Below are positions 53,384 through 62,455 of a stretch of DNA of 64,000 bases, in pieces (within the stretch, counting starts at the first letter, position 1; each line of letters opens with the position of its first letter). The notes below the pieces were generated by a model. It saw only the letters and a list, made by a program, of their open reading frames with translations, searched no databases and was not told the DNA's origin. Source of the DNA: Peterkaempfera bronchialis (lineage in GTDB: Bacteria > Actinomycetota > Actinomycetes > Streptomycetales > Streptomycetaceae); assembly GCF_003258605.2 (NCBI RefSeq), contig NZ_CP031264.1, positions 6,998,232-7,062,231 of the forward strand. Reading direction: 5' to 3'. Both the position numbers and the translations under genes were made by a program.

Positions 53384-55566
53384 CGGGGCAGCACCGGGAC
53401 GCGACCCGGAATGTCGTCATCGTGGGCGGCGGACCGTGGGGCACCTACGCCCTGGAGCGGTTGGCAGCCCTGCTGCCGCACACCGAGCCGGACAGCACCG
53501 TGCACATCACCGTGTTCGAGCGCTCGGGACGTTTCGGTGCAGGTGACACCCACAGTGACGACCAGGTAGCCACGAGCTATCTGAACCGGGTGGCCAGCCA
53601 GATAGCATTCGCCGCCGACGAGTCGACCGCAGCCGCCGACCATCTGCTGCCCCGGCGGCTGCGCCCGACCTTCGCTGAGTGGACCCGGGACGCCTATGCG
53701 CGTACCGGGGAAGAGCACTACGACCTCCGGCCCACCGACGTCCCGCGCCGCTATCTGCACGGCCACGCCCTGCGCGACATGTTCCAGCGCTACACCGCGC
53801 TGCTGCGAGCGGTCCCCGGTGTGACCGTCGACCTGATCGCCGCCGAGGCCACCGACATCGAACCCGGCAGCGGCGCGGGGTTCCTGGTGCACCACACCGG
53901 CGACAGCCCACCGGTCAAGGCTGACCACCTCCTCCTGGTCACAGGCCACTCACAGAACCGCCCGGCCCCCGGCTCCACCGAGGCCCTGCTCGCCAAGGAG
54001 GCATCGACCCGCTACATCCCCAACGCCTACCCGCTGGCCGACCTCACGCTCGACGCTGTCCCGCCCGGTTCCACGGTTGGCGTGACCGGGCTCGGACTCA
54101 CCGCGATCGACCTGCTGATGCACCTCACCGAGGGCAGGGGCGGCACCTTCAACCCGGTCGGCGCCGGCGGCCTCCTTGGCGATCTCAGCTACGCCCCCAG
54201 CGGCCGCGAACCCGCTGTGATCGTCCCCGTCAGCCCCAGCGGCATGTTCACCTGGGCCCGCGCCGAGAACGCCAAGGCCGCTGACGAAACCGGACGCACC
54301 CATGCCGGCCTGGAGCACACCGCGCGCTTCCTGACCGGCGAAGCCATCGCCACGCTGCGCCGCACCGTCGGGACTCCGCGGCTCCTGCGTGACGGCGAAG
54401 TGCGCCAACTGGACTTTGAGCGGCACATCTTCCCGCTGGTCGTGCTGGAGATGGCGTACGTCTACTACGCCACCCTGTTCGGTGCCCAGGCCGGCGTCCG
54501 GCTCGCCGAGACCGCGGAGACCGGCTACCGCCGCTTCCTGCACGGCACCGCCGACCCGGCGAGCGTGGCCATCGCCGAACTGATGAGGCCGATGCAGCGG
54601 GAGTTCGACCGGGTGGCGGAGTACGTCCTGTGCACTGCGGCCGGACGCCCCGTGCCGCCCGACTGCGCCGTCTACGCGGCGACGGACGCGGTGGAGGCGT
54701 TTCACCGCACCGTCTTCGGTGAACCGGGAGAGAACGGTCCCGGCGCGTCGGGGACCATGGGCGCCTCGCCCTGGGGCCACTCCACCGACCCCCGGGACCA
54801 CAGATACGTCTGGGAGGAGTTCTTCGATCCACTGGGCCCGGAGGACACCAAGAACGGTGATGTCTGGCAACGCGGCCTCATCGACCACATGCGCCGCGAC
54901 CACCGGGCCGCCGCCCAGGGCAACCTGCGCAACCCCACCAAGGCAGCATGCGACGGCGTATGGCGTGACCTGCGCTCCACCTTCTCTGCCGCGGTCGACT
55001 TCGGCGGCCTGACGGCGGCCTCGCACCGATCCTTCCTGACCCGGCACCTGCGCCACTACACCCGCATGTCCAACGGCACCGGCCTGGAGGCGATGAAGAA
55101 GGTGCTCGCCCTCATCGAGGCGGGCATCGTGGATGTGACGGTGGGCCCCGCGCCTCTGGTCGAGGTGACCCCGGACGGCGCCTTCCGGCTGCGCGGCACC
55201 AAGACCGGCACGGAGCGCACCGTCGCGTACCTGGTCGAGGGCAGAGGTCATGCCTTTGACGCCGACCACGATGTGCGCCCGCTGTATTCCAATCTCCTGC
55301 GGCGCGGCCTGGTGCGGAAATGGCGCAACCCCGGGGACACCGAGGACGAGGACTTCGTGCCGGGCGCCATCGACGTCAACCGGGACTTCCAGGTCGTCCG
55401 GGCGGACGAAACCGTGGACCCGCGCATCACGGTCCTCGGCGCCCCGGTCGAACGACTGTGCTTCTTCCAGCTCAGTGCCGCACGGCCGTACTCGGGTAGC
55501 TCGGTACTCAACAACATCGCCCGATGGGCACAGCACGTCGTCGGGGGACTTCATGACGACTGTTGA
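53380..55566 (+). CDS. Large FAD/NAD(P)-binding protein
   Basis: A 728-residue protein with an N-terminal dinucleotide-binding motif VVIVGGGPWGTYALERLAAL and VFERSGRFGAGDTHS, as in the FAD/NAD(P)-binding domain of lysine/ornithine N-monooxygenase-like proteins (PF13454). A second nucleotide-fold motif appears as VGVTGLGLTAIDLLMHL, suggesting binding of two cofactors. The C-terminal half is long and of unknown fold. ATG 53380 overlaps the amidase stop. It probably oxidises or hydroxylates a pathway intermediate. Confidence 0.8.
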   Translation: MTGQHRDATRNVVIVGGGPWGTYALERLAALLPHTEPDSTVHITVFERSGRFGAGDTHSDDQVATSYLNRVASQIAFAADESTAAADHLLPRRLRPTFAEWTRDAYARTGEEHYDLRPTDVPRRYLHGHALRDMFQRYTALLRAVPGVTVDLIAAEATDIEPGSGAGFLVHHTGDSPPVKADHLLLVTGHSQNRPAPGSTEALLAKEASTRYIPNAYPLADLTLDAVPPGSTVGVTGLGLTAIDLLMHLTEGRGGTFNPVGAGGLLGDLSYAPSGREPAVIVPVSPSGMFTWARAENAKAADETGRTHAGLEHTARFLTGEAIATLRRTVGTPRLLRDGEVRQLDFERHIFPLVVLEMAYVYYATLFGAQAGVRLAETAETGYRRFLHGTADPASVAIAELMRPMQREFDRVAEYVLCTAAGRPVPPDCAVYAATDAVEAFHRTVFGEPGENGPGASGTMGASPWGHSTDPRDHRYVWEEFFDPLGPEDTKNGDVWQRGLIDHMRRDHRAAAQGNLRNPTKAACDGVWRDLRSTFSAAVDFGGLTAASHRSFLTRHLRHYTRMSNGTGLEAMKKVLALIEAGIVDVTVGPAPLVEVTPDGAFRLRGTKTGTERTVAYLVEGRGHAFDADHDVRPLYSNLLRRGLVRKWRNPGDTEDEDFVPGAIDVNRDFQVVRADETVDPRITVLGAPVERLCFFQLSAARPYSGSSVLNNIARWAQHVVGGLHDDC

Positions 55567-55581
55567 AAGGCGAGGGACCCG

Positions 55582-57366
55582 ATGACTGACACCCTCCTGG
55601 AGGACTGCCTCCGCCTGGTACCGCAAGACGAGGTGATGCGCCACATCGAACGCATCTGCCGCTACGACCGCTACCAGGGCTCGACCGGTCTGGAGCAGGC
55701 AGCGGAACTCGTTGCCGAATCCGCGGTCACGGCGGGACTGACGGGCGTGGCCATCGACCGCTACCCGGCCGACGGCAAGGCGCAGTGGTGGACCTGGCGT
55801 GCCCCGGTCTCCTGGACTCCGGTCGCGGCGGTGCTCGAGGTGTACGAGGGCGCGGTGCGGGTTGTCCGGATCGATCACGCGGAGCAGCCCTTCTCGATCG
55901 GCACGTACTCTGCGCCTACGCCGCCGGGCGGCTGTGACGCACGGCTGGTGCGGGTCGGGGACACCGCCGTGCGGGGGGCACTGGTCGTCGTCGAGCGAGC
56001 CGACTTCGGTAACGCTCGTCTGCTCCGGGAACTTCAGACCGCCGGTGCCGTCGGCTTTGTCACCGATGCCCCCTGGAAGGGGACACCGGAAGAACCCCAT
56101 GCCGGGCGGATTGAACTTCCGCCGGACAGTCCGCTGTCGGCCTTCAGCGTGCCCCCGCCGCAGTTGGCCCGTATAGCCGCAGCGGCAGTCCGCAGGGGAC
56201 ACGCGCGACTGACGATCGAGATCGACCGGTCGGCCGAGATGCCTGTGGTCTCCGGAGTGCTTCCGGGCACGGACCCCGAAGCCGAGGAGATCTGGCTCAC
56301 GGCCCACTTGTGCCATCCTCGCCCCGGCGCCAACGACAACGCCTCGGGTGTGGCGGCGACGCTGGGTGTGGCGGCAACCCTGAGCGCTGCCCGCAAGGCG
56401 CGCGCCTCCTTCGGCACGCGGGCCTCGATCCGCTTCTTCTGGGCACCGGAGTTTCTGGGCCAGGCCGCAGTACTTCACCAGTGCCTGGGAGAGTCCGTCC
56501 CCAGGCAGCGGCTCCCGCGCGCGGTGATCAACCTGGACATGGTGGGCGAGGACCAGGCCCAATGCGGGTCACCCTTTGTGGTGGAACGCCCGCCAGACCT
56601 GATCCCGTCCCTGCTGGCTCCCCTTGCGGAGCACTACGTCGATCAGGCGTTCCGGAACACCGCCACGCACTCGGGCGCCTGGCAGCCGTCCCCCTTCCTC
56701 GGCTTCTCCGACCATGCCCTGTTCGCCAATCCAGGTATCGCCCGCCCCGGCGTGCAGTTCTGCCACCCCGCCGACCGCTTCAACCACTCGGCTGGAGACG
56801 CCCCCGACAAGGTGTCGCGCATCGAAATGCTCCGCTCGACCGCGGCTGCCGCCGCCCTGGCCCAGACGCTCGCACGGAGTGGTCCGGACACAGCCGACCT
56901 GGGCACCATCGTCGGTCGCTGGTGCGACCGTGAACGCACAAGGGCACGGAAGGTCGCCGCCGGCCGCAGCGCGGAATGGGGTCGTCGCTACCTGACCCGG
57001 GTGGACTCCACATGTGCGGCCATGACCCTCCTCGCCTCCGGACGCCCGGCACATCAGCCTCAGCCGTCCCCGGGGCAGGAGGGCCCACCTGTCAAGGCGC
57101 ACTGGGCCGGGCCCCTGAACGTGCGGGCGATGATGACAGACCTCTCACCCCGCACCCGCGACGCGCTGTCCGACCTGGTGACGCTGGACAAGCACTGCCT
57201 CGCGATGCTCTTCCACTTCGCCATCAGGGCCGACGGTCACCGCACGCGCGCCGAGATCATCGACGACACGTCGTTCGCTCTGGAGCGCGAGATCGGCTCG
57301 GCGGTGTCGAGGCAGCTCTTCGACGCCCTGCTGGAGTCGGGTTGGCTTCGCGAGGGCTCGGACTAG
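55582..57366 (+). CDS. DUF4910-type (M28-like) peptidase
   Basis: A 594-residue protein of the DUF4910/aminopeptidase type. Zinc-site motifs are LTAHLCHPRPGANDNASG, VINLDMVGED and QFCHPADRFNHSAGD. The last 110 residues, with RDALSDLVTLDKHCLAMLF, look like a winged helix. DUF4910 proteins recur in natural-product clusters and act as peptidases. It is 15 bases after the FAD protein and is the last gene of the long co-directional run. It may trim the precursor N-terminus together with TldD/TldE. Confidence 0.82.
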   Translation: MTDTLLEDCLRLVPQDEVMRHIERICRYDRYQGSTGLEQAAELVAESAVTAGLTGVAIDRYPADGKAQWWTWRAPVSWTPVAAVLEVYEGAVRVVRIDHAEQPFSIGTYSAPTPPGGCDARLVRVGDTAVRGALVVVERADFGNARLLRELQTAGAVGFVTDAPWKGTPEEPHAGRIELPPDSPLSAFSVPPPQLARIAAAAVRRGHARLTIEIDRSAEMPVVSGVLPGTDPEAEEIWLTAHLCHPRPGANDNASGVAATLGVAATLSAARKARASFGTRASIRFFWAPEFLGQAAVLHQCLGESVPRQRLPRAVINLDMVGEDQAQCGSPFVVERPPDLIPSLLAPLAEHYVDQAFRNTATHSGAWQPSPFLGFSDHALFANPGIARPGVQFCHPADRFNHSAGDAPDKVSRIEMLRSTAAAAALAQTLARSGPDTADLGTIVGRWCDRERTRARKVAAGRSAEWGRRYLTRVDSTCAAMTLLASGRPAHQPQPSPGQEGPPVKAHWAGPLNVRAMMTDLSPRTRDALSDLVTLDKHCLAMLFHFAIRADGHRTRAEIIDDTSFALEREIGSAVSRQLFDALLESGWLREGSD

Positions 57367-57416
57367 TGTCCATGTCCATGTCCTGGGCCGAACCCGGCTG
57401 AGCTGGTGTGGTCGGA

Positions 57417-57920
57417 TCACAAGCGGCAGGACTCGGCACGTGGGTGCCCGTCACCTGAACCACCACGACCGTCCCTGCCCAACCCACGAACCCAGGACCC
57501 CGGAGACCCCGACGACGCGTCGGTTGCGGCGGGCAGGTCCGCCGTCCTCGGTACGAAGAACTTCGCGCCGAGATCCCGCACCAGTTCCTCGTCGCCGGCG
57601 CCCGCGACCGCGACCACCCTCACACCGGCCAGCGCGGCGAGCCGCACCGCGTAGCCGCCCACCGCCTCCGCCACCGGATCGGTGCCGACCGGCACTGCGG
57701 CGACCGCGTCCGCGTCCAGCACCACGTACTCGGCCTGCGCCTTGAGCGGCAGCGCCAACCGGTCGGACAGCCCGATCACCGCGTCGCCGCCCCGGAAGCC
57801 GGTGACCCCGGACCCCAACGCGTCGACGGTGCCGGCGACATCCCAGCCGATGCCGATGACCTCCCGCTTCGGGAGCAGGCCGCCTGCGGTGAGCGCGCCG
57901 GAGCGGGTCTGGACGTCCAC
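57417..57920 (-). pseudogene. Quinone-reductase-type dehydrogenase, truncated and internally deleted
   Basis: The frame reads DVQTRSGALTAGGLLPKREV, VIGIGWDVAGTVDALGSGV and AEYVVLDADAVAAVP, the N-terminal domain of an MDR oxidoreductase. It then jumps from PVGTDPVAEA directly to VGGYAVRLAALAGVRVVAVA, skipping roughly 35 residues that normally hold the first half of the cofactor fold. The first 30 or so residues and the C-terminal half are absent. Downstream codons to 57417 look random. Confidence 0.6.
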
Positions 57921-58699
57921 CGGGGAGCCTGGTGCTCAACGCGCTGGCCGACGGGCCGCTGCCTGCTGCCGGTGATGGCCTCGATCAAGGAGTGGGCCGA
58001 GTGCCACATCGAGGAAGTCCAGAGTGCCCGCGCGCAATACGACCAGGGCACGGCCGCGGAACCGGCACCCCAGCCGTAGGCGGCGCGCGGGCTGAGGACT
58101 CCCTCCACCAGGCGCCGCCGTCGCCGCTGGTTGTGTAGGGCTGCTCGGTCCGCGCTGCGCAGGCGGGTGCCGTAGCGGAGTCCGTCGACGAGCAGGGTGA
58201 TCATGCGCTGGGTGTAGCCGTGGTCGTCGGGGGCGACGATGTCGCTCATGGCGCGCAGCAGGTCGTACGGGATGACGTCGGAGCGGATGTCGCCGGATGC
58301 GGCGGCAGCGTCCAGCAGCTCCGTCACGACGGGGACGAAGCGCTGCTGGAAGTAGGCGGGCAGGCTTTCGTAGGCGGGGTCGCCGGAGTGCAGGGCGGTC
58401 TTGAGGCCGCGTTTGGCTGCGACGAACTGAGCGAAGCGCTCCAGCCACCGCGTCAGGGCCTCCACCGGCTCGTACCGGTCCGAGAAGGCGGGGGCGGCCG
58501 CGGCGCAGGCGTCGACCTCGTGGCGGAAGACGGCGGTGATGAGGTCCGAGCGTTGCGGGAAATGGCGGTAGAGGGTGCCCGCCCCCACGCCCGCCTTGGT
58601 GGTGATCCGTCGTACGGGGGCGTCCACGCCGTCCGAAGCGAAGACCTCGGCGGCTGCGGTCAGCAGGGCGTCCAGGCTGCGCTGGACGTCGGGTCGCAC
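57776..58699 (-). CDS. TetR-family regulator with run-on C-terminus
   Basis: From GTG 58699 the protein has a normal TetR helix-turn-helix (RITTKAGVGAGTLYRHFPQR) and effector domain through LLVDGLRYGTRLRSAD (about residue 188). The frame then continues as an antisense reading of the HxlR and quinone-reductase remnants to a stop at 57776, giving 308 codons. The native stop has apparently been lost at a deletion near 58090-58130. The HTH part looks intact, so it may still bind DNA. It is divergent from the aldo/keto reductase remnant. Confidence 0.5.
   Translation of the reverse strand: MRPDVQRSLDALLTAAAEVFASDGVDAPVRRITTKAGVGAGTLYRHFPQRSDLITAVFRHEVDACAAAAPAFSDRYEPVEALTRWLERFAQFVAAKRGLKTALHSGDPAYESLPAYFQQRFVPVVTELLDAAAASGDIRSDVIPYDLLRAMSDIVAPDDHGYTQRMITLLVDGLRYGTRLRSADRAALHNQRRRRRLVEGVLSPRAAYGWGAGSAAVPWSYCARALWTSSMWHSAHSLIEAITGSRQRPVGQRVEHQAPRWTSRPAPARSPQAACSRSGRSSASAGMSPAPSTRWGPGSPASGAATR
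57963..58079 (+). pseudogene. HxlR-type regulator, C-terminal fragment
   Basis: The frame reads LLPVMASIKEWAECHIEEVQ then SARAQYDQ to TAG 58077-58079, which matches the last helix of HxlR winged-helix regulators. The DNA-binding part is missing and the upstream codons belong to another frame. It was probably divergent from the quinone reductase remnant, a usual HxlR arrangement. Confidence 0.5.
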
Positions 58700-58738
58700 G
58701 CGGCGGGCGGCCGGTTCTCCGGTGGGGCGGTCGGTCTC

Positions 58739-59410
58739 ATGATGTTCGGCGCCATCGGCAACCCCGACCACGACGACTGCACCCGCATCATCCACAAGGC
58801 GCTGGACGCGGGCATCAACTTCATCGACACCGCGGACGCCTACTCGCGCGGCGAGTCGGAGGAGATCGTCGGAAAGGCCCTCAAGGGCCGCCGCGACCAC
58901 GTCGTCCTGGCCACCAAGGCGCACCTCCCGATGGGGGACGACCCCAACCAGCAGGGCAACTCCCGGCGCTGGCTGGTCGGCGCACTGGAGGATTCGCTGC
59001 GCCGGCTGCAGACCGACCACGTCGACCTGTTCCAGATCCACCGGCCCGCGCCGGACACCGATGTCGAGGAGACCCTCTCGGACCTCACCGACCTGGTACG
59101 CGCCGGCAAGGTCCGTGCCATCGGTTCCTCGGCCTTCCCGGCCTCGGACATCGTCGAGGCGCAGTGGACCGCCGAACGGCGCGGCCTGCAGCGCTTCCGG
59201 ACCGAGCAGCCGTCGTACTCGACCATGGACCACCTCGACAACCTGCTCGCAGGCGCCGAGACCGCCCTGACCGACGAGATACTCGACCAGATCGACGCCA
59301 TCGTGCCTCCCGGCACCGACATCGGGACGCTGGACATGGCCTACAACCCACCCGCCATCCAGCAGAGCGCGCTGCGCCGCCGCCTGCCCGACGAGCGCTC
59401 CGCCGCCTGA
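58739..59410 (+). pseudogene. Aldo/keto reductase with internal deletion
   Basis: The sequence follows AKR enzymes closely from MMFGAIGNPDHDDCTRIIHK (with INFIDTADAYSRGESEEI) to RFRTEQPSYS, then jumps to TMDHLDNLLAGAETALTDEI, the C-terminal region. About 100 residues, including barrel strands and cofactor contacts, are gone but the frame is kept. The first 15 residues are also missing or replaced. The product (223 residues from ATG 58739) is unlikely to be active. Confidence 0.6.
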
Positions 59411-59450
59411 CGCCTGACGCCTGACGCCTGACGCCTGACGCCTGACGCCT
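59404..59450. repeat. 7-bp tandem repeat, 6.7 copies
   Basis: CGCCTGA repeats six times plus CGCCT, beginning within the last codons of the aldo/keto reductase remnant, whose TGA stop is the first copy. A slippage-type repeat at the edge of the decayed segment. Confidence 0.9.
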
Positions 59451-59647
59451 GGCTGGCCGCCGCCGGTGCCGACCCGCCCGCTGCGGTGCGTTCACCCTTG
59501 GCCTGCTCGCGGAACAGGCCCCGGGCCGAGGGCCGTGCTGCGCCTCTCGGCCCGGGGCCCCCGCGCGGGGATGCCCAGGGAGTGCCCGCCGGGCGCGGCA
59601 CTAGGCTGGAGGCCGCCGTCCAGTCCCCGTACGCCGGAGGGGTTCCC

Positions 59648-60253
59648 TTGCCCGCTCGTGACGCCGCCCGGCCCACCCCCGCCGAGCTGGAGGCGGCCCG
59701 CGACCGCACCATCGCCGATGTGATCGCCGACGACCTGCGGGTGCTCTTCTGCGGCATCAACCCCGGGCTCTGGTCGGCCGCCACCGGCCACCACTTCGCC
59801 CGCCCGGGCAACCGCTTCTGGCCGGCCCTGCACCGCTCCGGTTTCACCGACCGCCAGTATCTGCCCCGCGAGCAGGGGCAGTTGCTCGCGCTCGGCCTGG
59901 GCATCACCAATGTCGCCGCCCGGGCGACCGCCCGCGCGGACGAACTGCGGGCGGCGGAGTTCACCGAGGGCGGTGCCGTCCTCACCCGCAAGGTGCTGCG
60001 GCACCGCCCGCGCTGGTTGGCCGTGGTGGGCATCACCGCGTACCGTGCCGCCTTCGCCGCGCCGCGCGCCGTGGTCGGGCCGCAGCCGGAGCCGATCGGC
60101 AACACCCGGGTCTGGGTGCTGCCCAACCCCAGCGGCCTCAACGCACACTGGCCGGCCCCGGCGCTGGCCGCCGAGTTCGCCCGGCTGCGGGAGGCCGCCG
60201 GACCGGGGGAGGGGCAGGTCGGACCGACGGCTCGGGCGACTTCAGGCGGGTGA
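59648..60253 (+). CDS. Mug-type mismatch-specific DNA glycosylase
   Basis: A 201-residue enzyme of the uracil-DNA glycosylase superfamily, G:T/U mismatch branch. The first active-site motif is LFCGINPGLWSAATGHHFA and the second is VLPNPSGLNAHW. It removes uracil or thymine mispaired with guanine. TTG 59648 follows GGAGGGG; the longer upstream frame is Pro/Arg-rich noise. It looks like a normal chromosomal gene at the right side of the decayed segment. Confidence 0.87.
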   Translation: MPARDAARPTPAELEAARDRTIADVIADDLRVLFCGINPGLWSAATGHHFARPGNRFWPALHRSGFTDRQYLPREQGQLLALGLGITNVAARATARADELRAAEFTEGGAVLTRKVLRHRPRWLAVVGITAYRAAFAAPRAVVGPQPEPIGNTRVWVLPNPSGLNAHWPAPALAAEFARLREAAGPGEGQVGPTARATSGG

Positions 60254-60395
60254 CTCCTCGGCGGGGCGGTCAGCTGCCGGTGGCCTGCTTCCAGGCATCG
60301 ACACAGCCGATCTGGTGGGCCGGGCTGACCAGGGTGGAGTCGAACGGTCCCCCGCCCCTGCGCAGGCCCGCTGCCACCGGGGCCGAGTGCCGCCT

Positions 60396-61412
60396 TCAGC
60401 TCAGCGTGATCCGGGCGGCGATCGGGAGGTGGTCGCTGCCGGTGGCGGGCAAGGTGCGGATGCGGGTGACGGTCGCCGAGCGGGCCATGACCTGGTCGAT
60501 CCGGGCCAGCGGGAAGGCGGCGGGGAAACTGAGGGCGAAGCCGCGTTTCGCTACGTTCATCCGTGAGGTCAGCGGGGCCAGCCCACGATCGTCGACCGTG
60601 CCGTTGAGGTCGCCCAGCAGGATCACCGTGCTCAGCTCCTCGGCGCCGACAGCCTTGCCCAGCAGGTCGGCGCTCTCGTCGCGCCAGGAGGATGCGAAGC
60701 CGCTCGCCCGGACGCGGACCGAGGGCAGATGCGCGACGTATGCCGCGATCCGACCGTGCGGTGTGTGCACCACCGTCCGCAGCCCGCGACTCCATGGCTC
60801 CGCGATCCCCTGGGGTTTGAGGTCCAACTGCCGGGTGCCGGTCAGCGGATGCTTCGACCAGAGTCCGACGGTGCCCCGGACCGCGTGGTACGGGTAGTCC
60901 GAGGCGAGGCTCTTCTCGTAGACCGCCAGTGCAGGGGGCACCACCTCCTCCAGCGCGATGAGATCGGACCCGGCGCCGGCCAGAGCGTGGGCCGTGCCCG
61001 CCGGATCGGCGTTCTCGTCGCTGACGTTGTGCTGCACCACGACCAGGTCGTACGGGCCGGACCGCGCCCCGGGCAGGAGCAGCCCGCCGAAGAGATACGT
61101 CCAGGCAGCCACCGGCAGTAGCAGGGCCACCAGCGCGATGGCCGAACGACGCAGCAGCGCCAGGCCGAGCAGCACCACGACCACCAGGCCGAGCCACGGC
61201 AGGAACGCTTCCAGCAAACTGCCCAGGCGGCCGACGGAGTTGGGCACGGCCCGGTGGAACGCCAGCAGCCCGGCCGTCAGCACCGCGAACGCAGCGAGCA
61301 CCCGCCCCCGCGTCCAGACCGACCGGCCCCTCGCATCCGTCTTCGCGTCAGCACCCGGAATCCACCGCCCCGCCCACGTCGCACCTCTGCCTGCCCGAGC
61401 CCGCTCCACCAC
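60396..61412 (-). CDS. Membrane-anchored endonuclease/exonuclease/phosphatase-family protein
   Basis: A 338-residue protein with three hydrophobic segments in the first 120 residues (near 38-52, 64-84 and 88-112) followed by an EEP domain outside the membrane: VVVQHNVSDENADP, IALEEVVPPAL, ILLGDLNGTVDDRG and TGSDHLPIAARI are the metal and catalytic motifs. This layout is common in actinobacteria; substrates may be phospholipids or nucleotides. GTG 61412 follows GGAGGGG; an upstream TTG at 61481 has no ribosome site. Confidence 0.85.
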   Translation of the reverse strand: MVERARAGRGATWAGRWIPGADAKTDARGRSVWTRGRVLAAFAVLTAGLLAFHRAVPNSVGRLGSLLEAFLPWLGLVVVVLLGLALLRRSAIALVALLLPVAAWTYLFGGLLLPGARSGPYDLVVVQHNVSDENADPAGTAHALAGAGSDLIALEEVVPPALAVYEKSLASDYPYHAVRGTVGLWSKHPLTGTRQLDLKPQGIAEPWSRGLRTVVHTPHGRIAAYVAHLPSVRVRASGFASSWRDESADLLGKAVGAEELSTVILLGDLNGTVDDRGLAPLTSRMNVAKRGFALSFPAAFPLARIDQVMARSATVTRIRTLPATGSDHLPIAARITLS

Positions 61413-61881
61413 GGCCACCCCTCCACTCGCCCTTGCCCTCCAGGACGAGCCACCAGGTGAATCAGTTTCGGTTTCCCGCAAGCGAGCTCCCCTTCCTTGC
61501 CCGCTACGCCTGGCTCAGCGGCACCGCCCAGTCGGCACACGGTCAGCAACATCCCGCCGACCGAGAACCTGACGCGGACGTCCGGACAGCCCAGCCGACG
61601 GCGACAACCTGGGCGAAGGCGCTGGAGGACTCCCGGCGCAGCCGCACCATGTCGCGTACACCTGGCAGCACGGCGGACACCACGGCATGCTGGCCGGGCC
61701 GTCCGCGGCCGTCACCGTCAACAACAGGCCGCGACGACAGGTCATCGATGGAGGGACTCTGCTGACGTGAAGTGCCTTGGCCCGCTTGCGACGTGCTGCA
61801 GCCATCTGTGCGGCGAGTCGAATCCACGGAATGCCCGCACACCACCGAGCCCCGCCGCCTGCTGCCTCTAGGGTGGCGGGT
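61413..61881. other. Intergenic region without recognised gene
   Basis: Open frames here have no start sites or known motifs on either strand. I see no RNA gene. Promoters for both flanking genes should lie in it. Confidence 0.4.
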
Positions 61882-62238
61882 ATGGATGCCAAGGACGTGC
61901 ACCCCGCTGCGGAGTGGCCGCTGCCGCCTCCGTGGATGTGGGCCTGCCCGGAGTGCACTGCGCTGTACACGGCGATGCGGCGTGTCGCCGAGGAGGTGGA
62001 GGCCGCCTGGGCGGCGGCCGAGCCGGGGCTGGACTGCGATCCGGCGTCCTCGGTGGTGGGCGGTGAGATCCGGCTCGCCCGGCACATCGCCACCGCCCAT
62101 GCCCCGCAGGTCCCCGACGCCGACCCGGCATGCGCCATGTGCCGGTACCACGGCACCGGTCGGAGCCCCGCCCTGCTGGACTTGGAGCACCGTGCCCGCC
62201 ACCTCTTCACCCCGCCCAGCACCACCGGCCTGATCTGA
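61882..62238 (+). CDS. Hypothetical protein with Cys/His motifs
   Basis: A 118-residue protein starting MDAKDVHPAAEWPLPPPW. It has CPEC near residue 24 and CAMCRYH near residue 91, with RHIATAHAP between, a pattern that could bind one zinc. No family is recognised. The ATG follows GGGTGGCGGG, a weak ribosome site. It is a single-gene unit. Confidence 0.6.
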   Translation: MDAKDVHPAAEWPLPPPWMWACPECTALYTAMRRVAEEVEAAWAAAEPGLDCDPASSVVGGEIRLARHIATAHAPQVPDADPACAMCRYHGTGRSPALLDLEHRARHLFTPPSTTGLI

Positions 62239-62455
62239 CCGCGGCGCAGCCACCCGCAGCACCAGCACCCCGGCCCCCTGGGGCGGCGGTGCAACTGCCC
62301 CGCGCCGCCATGCCCCGCCGTACCGGACCCGGGCCCGCCAGCGGTGCGGGCCACGGAGGCCGCGCCGCGCTCGGTCGCGATGTCAGCTGACAGCCGGTGG
62401 CACGGCACCGGGGGAGAGCCGGAGCCCCGGCCCTCCCCCGATCGCATGCAAGGGG

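Noticed and set aside
53950-56562. 870-codon open frame on the minus strand
   Set aside because: Antisense of the FAD protein and peptidase genes, which have strong motifs on the plus strand; no motif or ribosome site on the minus strand.
60270-60370. Minus-strand frame ending DSTLVSPAHQIGCVDAWKQ
   Set aside because: It looks like the end of a secreted protein but is under 35 codons with nothing recognisable upstream; too little to call a remnant.
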